From: Baffinella frigidus
Taxonomy: Eukaryota; Cryptophyceae; Cryptomonadales; Baffinellaceae
Reading direction: 5' to 3'
Assembly (NCBI GenBank): GCA_026770585.1
Contig: MU646314.1
Coordinates: 854,415-872,096 of the forward strand
Length of the DNA stretch: 17,682 bases
Below the pieces are notes generated by a model. The model was not told the DNA's origin, made no database searches, and saw only the letters and a program-made list of their open reading frames with translations. The translations under genes and the position numbers were made by a program. This document shows positions 11,201 to 17,200 of the stretch, in pieces (position 1 is the stretch's first letter; the number at the start of each line of letters is the position of its first letter).

Positions 11201-14200
11201 GACGGTTTTGTGGGGGAGTTGACTTTAAAGAAACTCATTAATAAATACATTATCCGAGATCACACCAGACCGACTTCGAGGCACCCTCTCCTCAAGCCCT
11301 ACTGACTCAGCCCTCATCCAGTCGCTCTGACTGCCTGACTGACTCCCAGCTCTCTCTGCGTAAAACAGGGCTCGCCATAATTTTTTGTTTGAGTTGCACT
11401 TTTTTACCAGAGTTCATGCTCTGATGCTGTTGAATAAACATAAACAATGTTTATGGCACGCCCAGTTTTACGAAGGCAGAGCTAGGACTCTGTCCACGCC
11501 AATCGTACCACACACCCGGGACATCGTGCTGTTCCAGGATGTGCTCACCACATCGTGCCCCCCCCCTGTATGTGAGTACGGACCCGGGATGGGCCCGCCT
11601 CGGGAGATGACTTTGGGATGACGACTTTAGGCGTGACTTTGGGACGACGACTTTAGGCGTGGCTATTTCCCGAGGCGGGCCCATCCCGGGTCCGTACGCA
11701 CACTGTACTGCCCCAGCGCTTTCCGCGGTCGTGCTCTGCGACCACTGCACTGAGAGAGCGAGAGTTGCTTTATTGAAGAAGTACACTTCAAACCGTGATA
11801 ACCCTTTGGTGTGTGGTAACAGCCCTTGGAAGTGCGGTATCAACCCTTGGACGTGAAAGTCACAAACTTGTGAGAGTGTTACAGAGCGGAATCCAGCGGA
11901 GTGGCATCGCGCGATCAATAAATAGAGAGCGAGCTGCTTGATTGAAGAAGTAGACTAAAAACAGTGCTTCGCCTTGAAGGTGAAACTGAATAAACATAGA
12001 AAGACCTCTATTAATAGATAGTTAATAGCTAGTTAATAGTTAGAGCCCTTTGTTAATATATAGTGAATGGTGCTTCGCCTTGCAGGTGAAACTGAAGGAG
12101 GAGAAAGTTCTCGCGCAAGAAATGACGTCTAAGCTCGGCCGTGAGGTTCTCCCCAAGAGCCTACCACCGACCTGGGAGCACACCCACGTCGTTCTAAGAT
12201 TTGTACCACGAATCGGCCACTTTTGGAGAATGCTCAAGAAATCCTGGCGAAATTGACTTTGGGCCAGGGCCGAATTCGGAAATGACCTCTAAGCTCGGCC
12301 GCGAGGTTGAACCCACGAGCCTGATTTGTGCTATGATACTGCTATGTTGAGGCCAAGATAGCAGATTCCACCCCTTACGATAGTACAAGATAGCAGATTC
12401 CACCCCTTAAGCTAGCCTCTGTCTCAGTAAAATCGGGCTCACCATAAATGTATTTTTTTGCACGTGTGTACTAGGTTTCCTTCCCTAAATGTATTTTATG
12501 GAGGTCCCCGTTTCACTCAGGCAGAGCCAGGTGCCTCTCCCGTTTGGAGACTGTTGAATTCACCTGGCAGTTTGTACTACCGCGATCACCAAACCGGGCA
12601 GGTATTGCACCATGCAGAATCTGATGACACAATAGGGACTTGGATTAACTGGTGAAGGCGAACGGCCCTTCAACGAAACCTGTACTCGGTGGTACCACCA
12701 CCTGCAACTTGGAAATACAAACCGGTACCCAACACCAGGTGAACTTCACGAAACCGGCACTGAATTTCATTTCGGACCATAACTGAATCAGTGTCACTGT
12801 TTATGCTCTGCTTGCTTTTATTAGTGGCATGTTAGGGTTGCTATCTTGGGCGTAACACCCATTCCTAACATAGCATACAATCGGAGGTGATTCAGCGATC
12901 TGCGACTCATGTTCCGAAATGCAATTGCCACACATAATTCTAACATAATATGAAAAATGTTACTGATTCAGTAATTTTCCGGAATGGAATTGCAGGTGAG
13001 TAAGTACGAGCGGGAGTTGAGAGACCTGAACTTGTTGAAAAATCATTTTGTGCCATCTTGAGGAGTGGAATCTGCTATCTTGTGCTATCTTAAGATGTGA
13101 AATCTGCTATCTTAGCCTCAACATAGCTGTATCTTAGCACAAAACCATTGCAGGTGAGTAAGTACGAGCGGGAGCTGGGGGACCTGAACGTGTTCATCGC
13201 TAAGAAGAACGAACTCGAGGGCGAACTCGAAGTCACTCGGGTCACCCCCCCCCTCCCGCCCCACGAACAATCCACAAACAACAGACGGTTGACTATTTCG
13301 GGTTGGCAGTTGACTGATTCGTGGTTTCCTGGGAAGTAACACAGGCTAAGACTCGTGCGGCTCGTACTTGGACGTCTGCCCCTCGCGTCTCGTTCCCTGC
13401 AATGAACCTCAGCTTTCCGCGGTCTTGGAATGTGATCAGTCAACGGCACTTTCCCCGCAATAAACGGCGGTTTCCCATCCACAAACGGCACATCCTCCTC
13501 AGTAAACAGCGGTTGGTTCCGTTCGCCTCGGTAGAGCGGTTTTCACATCTGTTGGCCACGAAAACAATCAAACAATGCCAAAAGTCGACATTTTATGACC
13601 AGAATGGTTGACATTTGGTATTGATTCACTGTTTTGGTGTGGCCAAAAAATGCGAAAACCGCTGCGAAAACCGCTCTAAACAGTTGCTTCCGCGCTGAAC
13701 GTTCCGCGATTTAAAGTTATGTATATACCAACCCTCACGGTCTGAGCAAATGACCGATTTTCGCGGTACGTAATGCCCTTGCAGTCCGCCGGATTCCGGC
13801 GTCGATTATTTTAAAACCCCCAAAACTTGGTTACTGCAGGGTGTTTGGAGTTTTAAAACTGCTTTTGCACAAAAGTCTAAATTCATCGATTTGCCCAGGC
13901 TGTGCGGGTTGGTGGATGCTCGGTCAGACAAAGCGGCTGGCGGAGAGGAGAAAGCACGAGATGATCATTTCATGCTTTCCACGTGGAAAGGATGAGGAGT
14001 TGCGTTTCACCGGGGAGCGCACACTCGTTTAGTACCACGAAACGAACCGTCGCGTTCTGAAACCCCCACGTGTGTCCTGGCGTGGTTCGCCTCGGTAAAC
14101 AGCGGTTGGTTCCTTCTGCTCGGTAAACTTTGGTTAATCCCGCCCTCTGGTCACGGGGATTTGAAATTCTCTATGCTTGGGCAGACGGAGCTGCTGGCCG

Positions 14201-17200
14201 AGAGGAGAAAGCACGAGATGATCATTTCATGCTTTCCACGTGGAAAGGACGAGGAGTTGCGTTTCACCGGGGAGCGCACACTCATTTAGTACCACAAAAC
14301 GAACCGTCGCGTTCTGAAACCCCCACGTGTGTCCTGGCGTGGTGGGCAGACGGAGCTGCTGGCGGAGAGGAGAAAGCACGAGATGATCATTTCGGAGCTG
14401 GAACGCAAGACGGTTCAGGAGAAGGAACGCCTCCGGAAGCAGATGGAGGACAAGATCACCGAGGTCTGGATAGGGCGGCAGTTGGCAGGATAGGGCGGCA
14501 GGTGGCAGGATAGGGTGGCAGTTGGGTTAACACTCCGAGCGACCGCACCGCCAGAGAGAGAGAGAGAGAAGGAGAGAGAGAGAGAGAGAGATCCTCCGGA
14601 AGCAGATGGAGGACAAGATCACCGAGGTCTAGCGCGCGCCCCCCTAACCCCTAACCTCTAAACCCTAAATCCGAAACCCGAAAGCAAACCCGAAACCCGA
14701 AACCCGAAACCCGAAACCCGGAACCCCAAAGCGTGTCCTCACACCGCTGTCTCGTCCGCTGTCTCGTCCCAAAGTGTGTCCTCAAAACACAGTCTCGCCC
14801 AAACATAGAGGACACAATCACCGAGGTCTGGTTTCTGGCCCTAATTAAATTTACTCAGGGCCCTAATTAACCATCGTCCAACTCCTATGAACAAATAGGG
14901 ATCCATTTTCTTTTAAATTAAACATGTCCCCGGATAAGTCTGCACCACACTCACTTCGCAGGGGTAACGCACGCATGAAAGGCCATTCGGGGATTTTGTG
15001 GCGAATCTCCATTTTCGAAATGGCCATTCGAATGGCCGTGTGTGTGCTTTATTGATACAACCTCTCTACCTAACGCTGGCCTGCACACGGGCAACCTCTC
15101 CACATCACGCTGGTTTCGCATCAGTCTAAACCCGAAACCACAACCCCTAACCGACAAGCGAAAAAGGCTTTATTCATGAGGCTCACGGATAACCAGCTAG
15201 CACCCTACACCTGAACCCCTAAACCCTAAACCCGAACCCTAGGCGAAAGAGGCGTTCATGCGGCTGACGGACGACCAGTTGGAGGCAACGACGCAGAAGA
15301 CGCTCCTCTAAACTCTCAACTCCAAACCCGAAACCGAAACCGAAACCCGAAACCCGAAACCCCAAAGCGTGTCCTTACACCGCTGTCTCGTCCCAAAGTG
15401 TGTCCGCACCGCAGGCGAAAGAGGAGTTCATGCGGCTGGCGGATAACCAGTTGGAGGCGACGACGACCAACCAGCTGATACCCTACATCTTAAACCTGAA
15501 CACCTCAATCCTCAACCCCAATCGCAGGCGAAAGAGGCGTTCATGCGGCTGACGGACAACCAGCTGGAGGCAACGACGAAGAAGACGCTCCTCGAGAACG
15601 AGCAGATGGCTTCCGAACTCGCCTTCCAGGTGCGTTCCAATTTCTTTCTTCTGTATGACTCTCGCGTCTGGAGATGAGTGATCCGAAAGTCCGGAATTCT
15701 GACACGAACCGTTGCGTTTTTTGAATGGGAATCCGGACGTGGCCCTGTTGGCCTCCACGCGATCGCCGAACATCTCCTTGAGGCTCTCTTCCTCAAGACG
15801 GGCGAGATTGCTTCCGAACTCGCTTTCCAGGTGCCCTTCCGGTGTCGGAGCTTATCTCACATACACACTTCTAGAAGTCGTTTTCCAATTATTTTGACGG
15901 CTTTCGATAGTTTTTTGCAGGGAGGATAACACAGTGGGATTGATAGTTATTTGATCTAATTGATCGTCAAAATAATGTCTGCGCATGGCCGCGAGACGGA
16001 GAAGCTTCGGGGCTAGACGCCCGGAATAGACTCAGGGGCGTTTTCAGGGGCCTGTTCCGGGCTCATGGAAACACATAAAAAGGCCGTGTAAACACATCTG
16101 CGGATTCGCAGAACCTGTTGACTTTGAGACTTAAGAAAGGGGCCCAGAACTGGGACCTTCTCTAACGAGACTATATTGATAGTGATTTGATCTAATTATT
16201 CGCCAAAATAATTTCTGCGCAGAACCGCGAAACGGAGCGGCCGCCCCTGAAAAACTCGAAGCTCGAGGAGGAGAACCGAAACACACCACGCCAGAGGGCT
16301 CGAGGGAAACCGACGCCTTATCCACGCGAGATCTGGCGTCGTTGACTTAAGTATTCAGGGGATTTCCCCTGGAAGATTTCAAATGTGGATGTTTCGAGCC
16401 CTCTGGCGTGGCATAGAAAGGGCGTGTAAAGACACCTGCGCATGCGCAGAAACGCGAGACGGAGCGGCTACGTCTTTACATTCACTTTTTCTTTGGATTC
16501 AACTGCTTGATCCTCCCTTGAAATAACTAATTGTTTTGACTCTGCGCAGAACCGCGAGACGGAGCGGCTGCTTCTGAAGAACTCGAAGCTCGAGGAGGAG
16601 AACCGCACCGCCAAACGCGAACTCGCCCTCCACCAACAGGTTTCGAACCCGCCCTCCGCCAACAGGTGTTGAGCCCTTTACAGACAGGTTTCGAACCTGC
16701 TCGTCGCACACAGGTTGTGAGTTCACCCTGCAGAGACAGGTTTCGAGCTCGCCTCACACCAGGAGGGTTTCTGAGGCACCCTCTCTGATGCAGCAGTCGG
16801 GCTGGGATAGACAATGGGGTGCATACACCCTATCTTACACCAGGGTGCATACCCCCTATCTTTGCCACGCTGCGCCTGACAGCTCCTGCAACCCCCCTCC
16901 GAGCCCCACACCCCACACCCCACACCATAAACAGTAAACCCTGGGTCCTAAACCCGGAGCCCTGAGCCCTGAGCAGGGTGCATACACCCAACGAGAGCAG
17001 TCGGGTTGGGTCAGACACTAGGGTGCATACACCTAACGAGAGTGCATACTCCGGGTCATATTTCCACGCTGCATTCGACAGCCCCTGAACCCCCCCCCGG
17101 CCCCACACGGAGTCGGACCCCTAAACCCCGAACCATGAACCACGATTCGTGAGCCCCAAACCCCAAACCCCAAACCATAAACCATGAACCATACACCATA

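Larger units (their letters stand above)
13917..14349 (+). repeat. Direct duplication of exon 7 start plus family E element
   Basis: 13917-14083 and 14178-14343 are direct copies (about 165 bp). Each has an acceptor CAG, a 5' part of exon 7, then at ATCATTTCATG switches into a family E element ending CTGGCGTGG. The second copy abuts true exon 7, giving three exon 7 starts in a row. Confidence 0.8.

Noticed and set aside
13321-13611. Plus-strand open frame of 96 codons
   Set aside because: Lies in intron 6, overlaps a family F element, and contains dispersed repeat words; no splice borders in a compatible phase.
14468-14527. CRISPR-like array
   Set aside because: Units are contiguous 20-bp tandem repeats without unique spacers, in a eukaryotic intron.
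16131-16814. Minus-strand frames containing SSSFEFFRSS-like residues
   Set aside because: Antisense of exon 9 and its copies; the Ser/Phe pattern is the complement of the Glu/Lys/Asn coiled-coil codons.
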